Below, piece after piece: positions 17,298 to 26,056 of a stretch of DNA of 39,736 nucleotides (position 1 is the stretch's first letter; each line of letters starts with the position of its first letter). The stretch comes from an uncultured beta proteobacterium (GTDB taxonomy: Bacteria > Pseudomonadota > Gammaproteobacteria > Burkholderiales > SG8-39). Under the pieces are notes generated by a model that saw only the letters and a list, made by a program, of their open reading frames with translations, was not told the DNA's origin and did not search any database. The position numbers and the translations under genes are program-made. The stretch is from assembly GCA_903859155.1 (NCBI GenBank), contig CAIOLO010000155.1, positions 1-39,736 of the forward strand, in the 5' to 3' direction.

Positions 17298-17393
17298 TGT
17301 ATAGACCAATAAAGAGATTTAAATATTCATATAATTCCCGCCAATAGTAGTTAAATTATTTTAAATTAATACAATTATATTCAAGCGGCAGCC
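17298..17393 (+). other. A+T-rich gap between imuB and dnaE2
   Basis: 96 bp that is about three-quarters A+T in a very GC-rich operon. It contains a perfect -10 hexamer TATAAT (17330-17335) and a second TACAAT (17370-17375), but no acceptable -35 at the right distance for either, and no CTGT-N8-ACAG operator. dnaE2 may have its own LexA-independent promoter, or the gap may be a relic of an insertion. Confidence 0.5.
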
Positions 17394-20300
17394 ATGTTTT
17401 CCTCCCTGCCCGCCTACGCAGAGCTGCATTGCCTGTCGAACTACAGCTTCCTGCGCGGCGCCTCGCATCCCGATGAGCTGGTGCGCCGCGCGGCGGCCCT
17501 GGGCTATTCCGCCCTGGCCATCACCGACGAATGCTCGTTCTCGGGCGTGGTGCGCGCGCACGTGGCGGCCAAGGCGGTGGAACTGCCGCTTATCATCGGC
17601 ACGCAGCTGCGGCTCGTTGATGGCACCAAACTCGTGCTGCTCGCCACCGACCGCGACAGCTACGGCAATCTCTCCGAGCTGATCACCAAAGGCAGGCGGC
17701 GCGCTCTGAAGGGCTGCTACACGCTATCGCGCGAGGATCTTGCCGACGGCCTGCCCGGCTGCCTGGCGCTCTTCATCCCGACGCTGCCGCCGCCAAAGGC
17801 AGGCAGCAAAGACGGGGATATTGATCTTGCCGCCGCGCGCTGGCTAGCGGCGCTCTTCCCCGGGCGTGCCTGGATAGCCGCCGAACTGCTGTGCGGCCCC
17901 GATGACAAGGGCAAGCTCGCCCGCCTGCGCGCCCTCGCCGCCTCAAGCGGCCTGCCGCTTGTCGCCGCGGGCGATGTGCACATGCATGTGCGCTCGCGCC
18001 GGCGTCTGCACGACACGCTCACCGCGGTGCGCGTGGGCAAACCGGTGCGCGAATGCGGGCACGACCTCTTTCCCAATGCCGAGCGTCACCTGCGCCAGCG
18101 CGTGCGCCTGGCGAGCCTCTATCCACCCGCGCTGCTGGAGGAATCCGTGCGCATCGCCGCACGCTGCCGTTTTTCCCTGGACAGCCTGCGCTACGAATAC
18201 CCCGAGGAACTGGTGCCCGAGGGCGAAACACCCGCCTCGCATCTGCGCAAGCTCACCGAACTGGGCGCAAAGCGCCGCTATCCGCAAGGCACCCCGGCGG
18301 CGGTTGCGGCGCAGATCGAGCACGAACTCGCGCTCATCGCCGAGCTCAAGTACGAGCCCTACTTCCTCACCGTCAACGACATCGTGGTGTTTGCCCGCTC
18401 CAAAGAGATTCTCTGCCAGGGGCGCGGCTCGGCGGCCAATTCCGCGGTCTGCTATGTGCTGGGCATCACCGAGGTGAACCCGGCGCTGGGCAACCTCCTG
18501 TTCGAGCGCTTCATTTCACGCGAGCGCAACGAGCCGCCCGACATCGACATCGATTTCGAACACCAGCGGCGCGAGGAGGTGATCCAGTACATCTACAACA
18601 AATACGGCCGCGAGCGCACCGCACTCGCCGCCACCGTCATCACCTATCGCGTCAAAAGCGCGCTGCGCGACATCGGCCGCGCGCTGGGGCTGGAGACGCA
18701 GCAGATCGAGCGCCTCACGCGCTCGCTCGCCTGGTGGGACGACAAGCAGCGCCTGCCCGAGCGCCTCATCGAGCAAGGCTTCGATCCGGAGGCACCGCTG
18801 ATCCGCCAACTGCTGGAACTTGCCGCCGCGATACATGGCTTTCCGCGACATCTGTCGCAGCACGTCGGCGGCTTCATCATTACAAGAGGACTGCTGTCGC
18901 GCCTGGTGCCCATCGAAAACGCCGCCATGGTCGATCGCAGCGTGATCCAGTGGGAGAAGGACGATCTCGAGGCCATCGGCTTGTTGAAAGTCGACGTGCT
19001 GGCCCTGGGCATGCTCTCGGCCATCCGCCGCGCGCTCGACATGGTGAGTCGTTATCGCAACACCCGATTCACGATGCACGAGATTCCGCGCGAAGACCCG
19101 CAGGTCTACCAGATGATCCAGCAGGCCGATACCGTGGGCGTGTTTCAGATCGAATCGCGCGCGCAGATGTCGATGCTGCCGCGCCTGAAGCCCGAGTGTT
19201 TTTACGATCTGGTGATCGAAGTGGCCATCGTGCGCCCGGGGCCGATACAGGGCGGCATGGTGCATCCCTACCTGCGGCGCAAACAGGGCAAGGAGATCGT
19301 CACCTACCCCAGCGAAGCGGTGAAAGCGGTGCTCTCGAGAACGCTGGGCGTGCCGATCTTCCAGGAGCAGGTGATGCAGCTTGCCATGGTGGCCGCCGGC
19401 TTCACCCCTGGCGAAGCAGACCAGTTGCGCCGCTCCATGGCGGCGTGGAAGAAGCGCGGCGGTCTGGAGCACTTTGAAACCAGGCTCATCCACGGCATGC
19501 AGGAACGCGGCTATCCGCGCGAATTCGCCGAGCGCGTCTACCAGCAGATTCTCGGTTTTGGCGAGTACGGTTTTCCCGAATCGCACTCGGCGAGTTTTGC
19601 GCTGCTCGCCTATGTCTCTGCATGGCTCAAATGCCACGAGCCTGCCGCCTTCCTCGCCGCGCTTCTGAACAGCCAGCCGATGGGTTTCTACGCTGCGGCG
19701 CAACTGACGCAGGACGCGCGCCGGCACGGCGTGGATATCCGCCCGGCATCGGTGTGCGCCAGCGACTGGGAATGCACACTGGAACGAGGCGACGAGGCCC
19801 CGCACGCGGGGAATATCGGGAACCCCGGGAACACCAGCGCAAAACCAATGGCAATCGATGCCGCCAATGGCATCGTTCCCCAGCCCGCCGTGCGCCTGGG
19901 CCTGTTGATGGTGAAGGGCCTGTCGCAGGCTGGCGGCGAACGTATTGCCACCGCGCGCCGCATCGCGCCCTTCGCCAGTGTTGAAGATGTCGCCCAGCGC
20001 GCCGCGCTGGAGCGCCACGACCTGCGCGTGCTCGCCGCGGCCAATGCGTTCGCGGATTTCGCCGGCAACCGGCGCGAAGCCTGCTGGGCCGTGGCCGGCA
20101 TCGAAACCCACGCCAACATCCTGCAACACGCGCCGGTGAACGAAACGCTGGCCCTGTTCCCTGCCCCAAGCGAAGCTCAGGATCTCGTCGCCGATTACCG
20201 CAGCCTGGGCCTCACGCTGGGCAGGCACCCGCTGGCGCTTTTGCGTGCGCGCCTCACACGCGAGCGGCTATCCAGCGCCGCAAACGTGCTCGCCCTGCCG

Positions 20301-20588
20301 CACGGGCGCATCGCGAGAGCCGCCGGCCTGGTCATCGGCCGGCAGCGCCCCGACACCGCCTCGGGCGTGGTGTTCGTGACGCTGGAAGATGAAACCGGCT
20401 GCGTCAACGTGGTGGTGTGGCGCGATGTCGCCGAACGCCAGCGCCTGGAATTGCTCGGCTCACGGCTGATGGCGGTGCACGGCGTGCTGGAACGCGAGGG
20501 AGAAGTGGTTCACCTGATTGCGAGGAAGCTGGTCGATCACAGCGCATGGCTGGGAAAGCTCAATACCCGCTCGCGGGATTTTCACTAA
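17394..20588 (+). CDS. dnaE2: Error-prone DNA polymerase DnaE2 (ImuC)
   Basis: 1064 residues, a C-family DNA polymerase III alpha-like enzyme that replicates across lesions with ImuA/ImuB. The PHP domain is N-terminal (ELHCLSNYSFLRGASHPDELV). The palm carries the catalytic aspartates in PDIDIDFEH (Asp383 and Asp385). The fingers follow (GVFQIESRAQMSMLPRLKP; FPESHSASFALLAYVSAW), then a helix-hairpin-helix region and a C-terminal OB fold (GVVFVTLEDETGCVNVVVW). Near residue 800 there is a Gly/Asn-rich insert (HAGNIGNPGNTS) not typical of the family. The ATG at 17394 matches the DnaE2 N-terminus although no strong Shine-Dalgarno is seen. It converges on the AarF-like gene with 7 bp between the stops. 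Confidence 0.97.
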   Translation: MFSSLPAYAELHCLSNYSFLRGASHPDELVRRAAALGYSALAITDECSFSGVVRAHVAAKAVELPLIIGTQLRLVDGTKLVLLATDRDSYGNLSELITKGRRRALKGCYTLSREDLADGLPGCLALFIPTLPPPKAGSKDGDIDLAAARWLAALFPGRAWIAAELLCGPDDKGKLARLRALAASSGLPLVAAGDVHMHVRSRRRLHDTLTAVRVGKPVRECGHDLFPNAERHLRQRVRLASLYPPALLEESVRIAARCRFSLDSLRYEYPEELVPEGETPASHLRKLTELGAKRRYPQGTPAAVAAQIEHELALIAELKYEPYFLTVNDIVVFARSKEILCQGRGSAANSAVCYVLGITEVNPALGNLLFERFISRERNEPPDIDIDFEHQRREEVIQYIYNKYGRERTALAATVITYRVKSALRDIGRALGLETQQIERLTRSLAWWDDKQRLPERLIEQGFDPEAPLIRQLLELAAAIHGFPRHLSQHVGGFIITRGLLSRLVPIENAAMVDRSVIQWEKDDLEAIGLLKVDVLALGMLSAIRRALDMVSRYRNTRFTMHEIPREDPQVYQMIQQADTVGVFQIESRAQMSMLPRLKPECFYDLVIEVAIVRPGPIQGGMVHPYLRRKQGKEIVTYPSEAVKAVLSRTLGVPIFQEQVMQLAMVAAGFTPGEADQLRRSMAAWKKRGGLEHFETRLIHGMQERGYPREFAERVYQQILGFGEYGFPESHSASFALLAYVSAWLKCHEPAAFLAALLNSQPMGFYAAAQLTQDARRHGVDIRPASVCASDWECTLERGDEAPHAGNIGNPGNTSAKPMAIDAANGIVPQPAVRLGLLMVKGLSQAGGERIATARRIAPFASVEDVAQRAALERHDLRVLAAANAFADFAGNRREACWAVAGIETHANILQHAPVNETLALFPAPSEAQDLVADYRSLGLTLGRHPLALLRARLTRERLSSAANVLALPHGRIARAAGLVIGRQRPDTASGVVFVTLEDETGCVNVVVWRDVAERQRLELLGSRLMAVHGVLEREGEVVHLIARKLVDHSAWLGKLNTRSRDFH

Positions 20589-20595
20589 GCGACGG

Positions 20596-22341
20596 CTAGC
20601 GGTTCCTGCCGCTGCTCCAGATCGAGGCCAGCAGCCACACCCCCCCGGCCACCGACCCGATGAATCCGAGCACGCCGAGCAAGGACGGCCTGAACCAGCC
20701 GAAGCCGGATTCATCCGTGACCGTCATTACAATGGAAGAGCCGATGATCAGCGCCGAGGTGACGATGCCGATGGTGAGCCTGCTGATGGAACGGTCCAGC
20801 CGCCCCACCACAAAGTCCATGTGGGCAATGTCCACGTTCAGGGTGATCGCGCCTTTGCGCGCCATGCGCAGCAGGCGGCGCAGGTCGGCCGGCAGGCCGG
20901 TCATCATTCCCAGGATCGAATTAAAACCGGCAATGCCACGCTTCACCAGAGCATCCGGCGCATGGCGTTGCTGCACGTTACGCACCAGAAAAGGTGTGGC
21001 CTCGGCAACCATGTCGAAACCGGGATCGAGAAGCCTGCCCAATCCCTCCAGGGAAATCGATGCCTTGAACAGCAGAGCCAGGTCGGGCGGCAGCGCGATA
21101 TGGTGGTGGCGCATCAGGGCGGTGAGCGCGGCCAGCAAGCGTCCGATGCGCAGGCGCTCCAGCGGTACCCCGTGGAATTGATCGATCAGGCCCTCGACGG
21201 CCAGCACCAGCGGTTCCTCCTCAGGCTGCCTGTCGTCCACCCATTTGCCGACGGTGTTGGAATAGTTGCTCCTGCCGTAGCCGGCACTGGCCCAGTTGAG
21301 CAGAATTTCCGCTGCCTGCGCGCTGTCGCGCCGCGCCAGTCCGTAGAGCAGATCCACTACCTCGTTGCTGCGCCGATTGGTCAGCCTGCCCACCATGCCG
21401 AAGTCGATCAGCGCGACGCGATTGTCCGGAAGATAAAACACATTTCCCGGATGAGGGTCGGCATGGAAGAAACCATGCTCCAGAACCATCCTCAATACGG
21501 CATTCACGCCGCGTCGTGCCAGCAGCTTGCGATCCAGGCCCGCGGCGTCGACCGCTGCAAGGTCGCGCCCCTGGATGCCGGAAACGAAAGCCTGCGTGTT
21601 CACGCACTCGTTGGTCCACTCCCAATAGAATCGGGGCACCACGATGTCAGGATCATCCTGAAAACTCTTGGCCACGCGCTCTGCATGGTGCGCCTCGGTT
21701 TCCAGGTCCATTTCGCGGCGCAAAGACGAGCTGAAATGCTCCACCAGCGAGCGCGGCCGCACGCGGCGCCACTCGGGACTTTCCCGTTCGATGATTTCGG
21801 CAAGGTGGGCAAGCAGCCGCAGGTCGGCCTCGACCACCGGCACGATGCCGGGCCGGCGCAGCTTGACCACCACTTCGCTGCCGTCCTTGAGCCGCGCGCG
21901 ATGCACCTGTGCGATCGAGCCCGCCGCCAGCGGCACGGGATCGAAACAATCGAACACCGTTTCCACGGCCGCACCAAGCTTGGTCTCCAGTTGCGGGCGC
22001 AGCATCTCGAAAGGCAGAGGCGGCGCCTGGTCCTGGAGCTTTTCAAATTCGGCAATCCATTCCGGCCCGAACAAATCCACCCGCGTGGACAGGATCTGGC
22101 CGAGCTTGATGAAAGTGGTGCCCAGATCCTCCAGGGCGCGGCGCACCCGCGCCGGGGGTTCGAGCCGCGCGGTGTCTTCCGCGTGGTGCCAGTGCAGTGT
22201 GTGCCCGGCGCGCTCCATGGCGCCGGCCATGCCGATGCGGCGCACCGCATCGCCGAATCCGTAGCGGATCAGTACCGAGGCAATTTCATGCACGCGCCCC
22301 AGATCGCGGGCGGCGCTGAATGCCTCCCATAACATGGTCAT
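20596..22341 (-). CDS. AarF/UbiB (ABC1) family atypical kinase
   Basis: 581 residues. UbiB-family proteins are membrane-associated kinase-like ATPases needed for ubiquinone synthesis or lipid handling. The diagnostic KxGQ helix is FIKLGQILSTR (about 76-86). The Ala-rich nucleotide loop AAGSIAQVHRA replaces the usual glycine loop, the ATP-site Lys is in EVVVKLRRPG, the catalytic loop is HADPHPGN and the metal site is DFGMVG. Two C-terminal hydrophobic helices (IGIVTSALIIGSSIVM and LLGVLGFIGSVAGGVWLLAS) anchor it. No other ubi genes are nearby, so it may be a UbiB paralogue, not the biosynthetic UbiB itself. A second ATG lies two codons in. It directly follows, without a gap, the helical protein encoded upstream. 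Confidence 0.93.
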   Translation of the reverse strand: MTMLWEAFSAARDLGRVHEIASVLIRYGFGDAVRRIGMAGAMERAGHTLHWHHAEDTARLEPPARVRRALEDLGTTFIKLGQILSTRVDLFGPEWIAEFEKLQDQAPPLPFEMLRPQLETKLGAAVETVFDCFDPVPLAAGSIAQVHRARLKDGSEVVVKLRRPGIVPVVEADLRLLAHLAEIIERESPEWRRVRPRSLVEHFSSSLRREMDLETEAHHAERVAKSFQDDPDIVVPRFYWEWTNECVNTQAFVSGIQGRDLAAVDAAGLDRKLLARRGVNAVLRMVLEHGFFHADPHPGNVFYLPDNRVALIDFGMVGRLTNRRSNEVVDLLYGLARRDSAQAAEILLNWASAGYGRSNYSNTVGKWVDDRQPEEEPLVLAVEGLIDQFHGVPLERLRIGRLLAALTALMRHHHIALPPDLALLFKASISLEGLGRLLDPGFDMVAEATPFLVRNVQQRHAPDALVKRGIAGFNSILGMMTGLPADLRRLLRMARKGAITLNVDIAHMDFVVGRLDRSISRLTIGIVTSALIIGSSIVMTVTDESGFGWFRPSLLGVLGFIGSVAGGVWLLASIWSSGRNR

Positions 22342-23070
22342 TCAGCCCGGCTTTGACGATGAACTGTCGGACGATCCGCCGGAAGACCTGTCAGCAGGCG
22401 GCTTGCCGCCCGGGCCGGCTTCTATCATCTCGGCGATGCCGGCCAGAAAACCGGAGGCCGCACGCGCCAGCATTGCGGCCATGACGCGGCCGGTTTCGAT
22501 GCTGCCCTTGATCTGCGCCCCGGTGGTTCGGCCCAGTTCGCCGCCCAACAGATCGAGGCTGCTCTGCACCTGCCTGCCCACCGCGGTGCCGCTGTTGGCG
22601 GCGTGCTCGGCAAACGAGCGCAGCGTAGTGCTGGCCACGTCGCGCCCGGCTTTGGCCGCCTCGCGCAGTGAATCGAGAAACGCGCCTTCCATGTTTTTGA
22701 GGTCATCCATGGCGCGGCGCAGGTCGCCCGAAGTGAACTCGCGCATCCGCCCCGAAGCCTCTCTTGCGGCGAGCGTAGCCGCCTCCGCCGCTTTGGCGAA
22801 GGCCTCGTCCAGGCCGGCGATGGCGCGGCCGATCGACTCGGTGACCTCGCTACCGCGATTGGCGGTGCCCTCCATCACGCCCTTGAGAACATCCCCGGCG
22901 ACACGGCGCAGCGATTCCGTATCCAGTTCGCCTTTGGTGAGCGCCTTCAAGGTGACGCTGCGCACGGTTTCCTGGATTTCACCGCCGAGTTCAATCGCCT
23001 TGCGGATGTCTTCGCTGAGACGCTCCCGGCCGCTGGCCGGGTCTGCTGATGAAGATGGTTCGCTGCTCAT
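22342..23070 (-). CDS. Helical protein of unknown function, phasin-like composition
   Basis: 242 residues from ATG 23070, preceded by AAGGAA; longer upstream frames add non-conserved sequence. It is Ala/Glu/Arg-rich, predicted all-helical and without a signal peptide. Blocks visible are DIRKAIELGGEIQETVRSVT, MDDLKNMEGAFLDSLREAA and a weakly hydrophobic helix MAAMLARAASGFLAGIAEMI near the C-terminus, then a low-complexity Ser/Gly tail. The look is that of a granule- or membrane-surface protein. I believe it belongs to a betaproteobacterial family of unknown function (possibly DUF6781) but cannot confirm it. It abuts the AarF-like gene and is probably co-transcribed and functionally linked. Confidence 0.75.
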   Translation of the reverse strand: MSSEPSSSADPASGRERLSEDIRKAIELGGEIQETVRSVTLKALTKGELDTESLRRVAGDVLKGVMEGTANRGSEVTESIGRAIAGLDEAFAKAAEAATLAAREASGRMREFTSGDLRRAMDDLKNMEGAFLDSLREAAKAGRDVASTTLRSFAEHAANSGTAVGRQVQSSLDLLGGELGRTTGAQIKGSIETGRVMAAMLARAASGFLAGIAEMIEAGPGGKPPADRSSGGSSDSSSSKPG

Positions 23071-23166
23071 GGCGTGGTTCCTTTTGACAATGGAATCGGG
23101 ATCTGCCGGCATCATTATGTCGCGATTTTCCTCCCGAGGATTGTGGAACATCCATGCCCAGGGGCA

Positions 23167-23180
23167 TTGACCCTGGTCAA
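23167..23180. promoter_or_regulatory. Possible FNR/Dnr-like dyad
   Basis: TTGACCCTGGTCAA is a perfect 5-4-5 inverted repeat with one deviation per half from the FNR consensus TTGAT-N4-ATCAA. It lies in the 254 bp divergent region. About 22 bp downstream on the minus strand is a CACAAT -10-like hexamer, suitable for a class II promoter of the helical protein/AarF unit. It could also serve the plus-strand MFS gene or be chance. Confidence 0.35.
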
Positions 23181-23324
23181 ATCCGCCACCCGTCACCCTG
23201 CCACCCGCCACCGTGCCACCCAGCGCGTACATTGGCGCAACCGGCTTCTCGGACTACAACAGCGGTTCAACGCAGCGGGTATTTGTGCGATCCTTGGGCG
23301 TTCGTCGCCCGGAATTACCCCCCA

Positions 23325-24590
23325 ATGCAAAAAGAAAAAGGCAAACCGCTACAGCGGTTACTCGCTGCTTTCATGGGCCTGCGCGCCTTTTCACCTCTGC
23401 GCTATCGCGAATACAAGCTGCTCTGGCTCGGAGGTTCCTTCGGCAATCTGGGTTTCTGGATGGATGAGGTCACCCGCGGCTGGTTGATCTATGAGCTGAC
23501 CGACTCGGCGGTGCAACTGGGTCTGGTGCGCGGGGTGCAGGCAATTCCATTTTTTCTGCTCTCCCCGTTCGCTGGCAGCGCGGCCGATCGATACTCGCGC
23601 AAGGGACAACTGCTCCTGGCGCTGGGGGCCAACGCCCTGATCTATGTCGTGATCGCGCTCCTGGTGTTCAGCGGCGAGATTCGCCCCTGGCATGTCTATG
23701 TGACTTCATTCCTCGTGGCAGGCGCGCAGGTGTTTCAGCAGCCGGCCCGTGCGTCGCTCATTTCCGACGCGGTACCGCGCGATTTCCTCACCAATGCCAT
23801 CGGCCTCAATTCACTGATGTTCAATACCGCCCGCGGCGTCGGCCCGGCACTGGCGGGCGCGCTCATCGTCGCCGCAGGCACCGGCGGCGCATTTGCGGCG
23901 CAGGCGCTGTTCCTGATTCTCGCCACCGCTTGCACCCTGCCGCTGGCGTCCACGCCGCACGCGTCCAGGGGCGGCGCGGTTCAGAGGGAGTCGTTTTTCC
24001 GCAGCATTCTGGAAGGCTGGAAATTCAGCTGGCGCAGCGAGGCAGTGCGCGCGGGACTGCTGTGCGCAACGATAACCTCGCTGTTTATCATTCCTTTCAC
24101 CACGCTGCTACCGGTTTTCGCCCGCGACCTGCTGGGCGTGGGTGCCACCGGGCAAGGCCTGCTGCTGACCGCCATGGGCGCCGGCGCGTTTATCAGCGCG
24201 GCCATTGTCGCCTCCGCCGGTCACCGGTTGCCGCGCGGCATACTGATGATCGTGTCAGGCGTGTTGTACGGGGTATCCCTGGTGATGTTCGCCACCTCAA
24301 CACGGTTCGAGCTGTCGCTGCTGGTGATGTTTCTGGCCGGACTGGTGCACGTGTATTGCAGCGTACTGGTCATGACCATGATCCAGTCCTATTCGCCATC
24401 CGAATTTCGCGGCCGTACCATGGCGGTGTTCAGCATGACCCAGGCCCTGATTACCATGGGTGCGATGGGCTACGGCGTGCTGACCGAATTGGCGAGCGCG
24501 CGCTGGTCGATGGCGATCATGGGTACCGTGGGCTCGATCTTCATGATCGTTCTGTACATCGCCATGCCCAGTGCCCGCCATGTCAAATAA
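23325..24590 (+). CDS. MFS transporter (MFS_3/EntS-like)
   Basis: 421 residues from ATG 23325; an ATG at 23373 is an alternative start, and the frame upstream is not coding-like. About twelve hydrophobic segments are visible. The N-terminal LWLGGSFGNLGFWMDEVTRGWLIYELT and the loop-2 motif GSAADRYSRKGQLL (the family's GxxxDRxxRR-like signature) mark an exporter of the enterobactin-exporter-like group. The substrate cannot be inferred. It is followed 33 bp later by a second, related MFS gene on the same strand. Confidence 0.88.
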   Translation: MQKEKGKPLQRLLAAFMGLRAFSPLRYREYKLLWLGGSFGNLGFWMDEVTRGWLIYELTDSAVQLGLVRGVQAIPFFLLSPFAGSAADRYSRKGQLLLALGANALIYVVIALLVFSGEIRPWHVYVTSFLVAGAQVFQQPARASLISDAVPRDFLTNAIGLNSLMFNTARGVGPALAGALIVAAGTGGAFAAQALFLILATACTLPLASTPHASRGGAVQRESFFRSILEGWKFSWRSEAVRAGLLCATITSLFIIPFTTLLPVFARDLLGVGATGQGLLLTAMGAGAFISAAIVASAGHRLPRGILMIVSGVLYGVSLVMFATSTRFELSLLVMFLAGLVHVYCSVLVMTMIQSYSPSEFRGRTMAVFSMTQALITMGAMGYGVLTELASARWSMAIMGTVGSIFMIVLYIAMPSARHVK

Positions 24591-24623
24591 GGAAGCGACA
24601 CTGTGCTGTAAGCTTGGGACACA

Positions 24624-25874
24624 ATGACCGATCCGGCTCCAGCACCCGACCACAAGGCATCACCGCTCACCGCGCTGAGGGTGCGCGACTTCCGTATTTA
24701 CTGGATCGGACTGGTGGCGCAGATTGGCGGCCAGCAGATGTTTGCCTTCACGCTCGGCTGGCTGGCCTTCGAGATCACCGGCTCGCAGGCGCAGCTTGCG
24801 CTGATCCAGCTCAGCGGATTTGTCCCCCAGTTTGCGCTGACGCTGCTCGGCGGCCTGCTGGCCGATCGCGTCGATCCGCGCAAGCTCATCGGCGGTGCGC
24901 AGGCCATCGCAGCAGCCGGAATCATTCTCGTGAGCGTCGCAGCACTGCTGGGCGTGGTGCAACTGTGGCACCTGGCGCTCGGTGCGTTTCTTCTGGGAGT
25001 CTCCAACGCCATCGACGAACCCACGCGGGCGGCGTTCTTCCCGCGCCTGCTGCCGCGCGCCGTGTTGCGCTCGGCCGTACCCCTGGTTTCCATGGCCTTC
25101 GGCGGCAGCCGCGTGATCGCGCCTTCGATTGCCGGTTTCCTCATCGCTGCCGCCGGCGCCCCTGCGACGCTGCTGGTCGCCGTGGCCGGGGTCAGCACCA
25201 TGATCGCGGTTCTTTTTCTGGTGCACCCCGCGCCCGGTGAAGGCCCCACGCACGGCAGCCTGCTCAATAATTTCACCGACAGCCTGCGCTATATCCGCGG
25301 CAACGAAGTTTTCTACAGATTGATCGCCGCGGCTTTGCTCAATGCCACCGTGGCCATGGGTTACATGAACATGCTGCCGGTGTTTGCCAAGGAAGTCCTG
25401 CACGTGGATTCACGCGGCCTGGGCATCCTGGTTTCCGCGGCAGGTATCGGCGCGTTGACCGGTTTGCTGTCCTATCCCTGGATACAGGCGCGCACCACGC
25501 CCAGGAACCTCATCGTCGCGGCTCTCAGCGCCTACGGCAGCGCCCTCATCTGCCTTGCATTGAGCACCTGGTTCTGGCTCTCCTTCGGCATGATATTCAC
25601 CGCCGGGCTGTGCCACGCCTATTTCATGACCAGCGTACAGGTGACCCTGCAGACTCTGGTCGAGGACCACTATCGCGGCAGGGTGATGGGGGTATTCACG
25701 CTGGTGTGGAGCCTGGTATTCCTCTCCGGGTTCCTGCTCAACTTTGCCGGATCCCTGGCAGGACCGCAGTGGGCCCTTGCCGGCGGAGCGTCGATTACCC
25801 TGGTTTATGTCTGGACGTCGCTGATTCGCAGCGTGGCCCTGAAAAATCTGCGGCTGTCGCCCAAATCGTCCTGA
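24624..25874 (+). CDS. MFS transporter (MFS_3/EntS-like), tandem paralogue
   Basis: 416 residues. It shares layout with the upstream transporter: LRVRDFRIYWIGLVAQIGGQ at the N-terminus, the loop motif GGLLADRVDPRKLIG, and about twelve hydrophobic helices. GGGAC sits just upstream of the start at 24624. The two genes are probably co-transcribed and arose by duplication. Whether they form a heterodimer or export different compounds is unknown. No regulator of the TetR or MarR kind that often controls such exporters lies beside them. Confidence 0.88.
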   Translation: MTDPAPAPDHKASPLTALRVRDFRIYWIGLVAQIGGQQMFAFTLGWLAFEITGSQAQLALIQLSGFVPQFALTLLGGLLADRVDPRKLIGGAQAIAAAGIILVSVAALLGVVQLWHLALGAFLLGVSNAIDEPTRAAFFPRLLPRAVLRSAVPLVSMAFGGSRVIAPSIAGFLIAAAGAPATLLVAVAGVSTMIAVLFLVHPAPGEGPTHGSLLNNFTDSLRYIRGNEVFYRLIAAALLNATVAMGYMNMLPVFAKEVLHVDSRGLGILVSAAGIGALTGLLSYPWIQARTTPRNLIVAALSAYGSALICLALSTWFWLSFGMIFTAGLCHAYFMTSVQVTLQTLVEDHYRGRVMGVFTLVWSLVFLSGFLLNFAGSLAGPQWALAGGASITLVYVWTSLIRSVALKNLRLSPKSS

Positions 25875-26056
25875 ATGCCACCTGTCGTTTAGACGCCGCT
25901 GATCGCCGGCGCATTCGTGTCGATGCGCCGCCCAATGCGCTTCACCGCGGCCAGGCGCCGGACAGGGTTGATGTCGCGCGCGCTCATGACGCTGGGGAGA
26001 GCATGGCGACTGCGGTGCTTGTCATCGACAGATCGAAGCCGGCGCGGCAGCGGTAT

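Noticed and set aside
18516-20228. Long antisense open frame (570 codons) inside dnaE2
   Set aside because: It is fully contained in a certain gene; its His/Gln/Arg-rich composition is typical of GC-rich antisense frames.
20518-22332. Long plus-strand open frame (604 codons) opposite the AarF-like gene
   Set aside because: It is a shadow of the conserved kinase gene; no family motif is seen in its translation.
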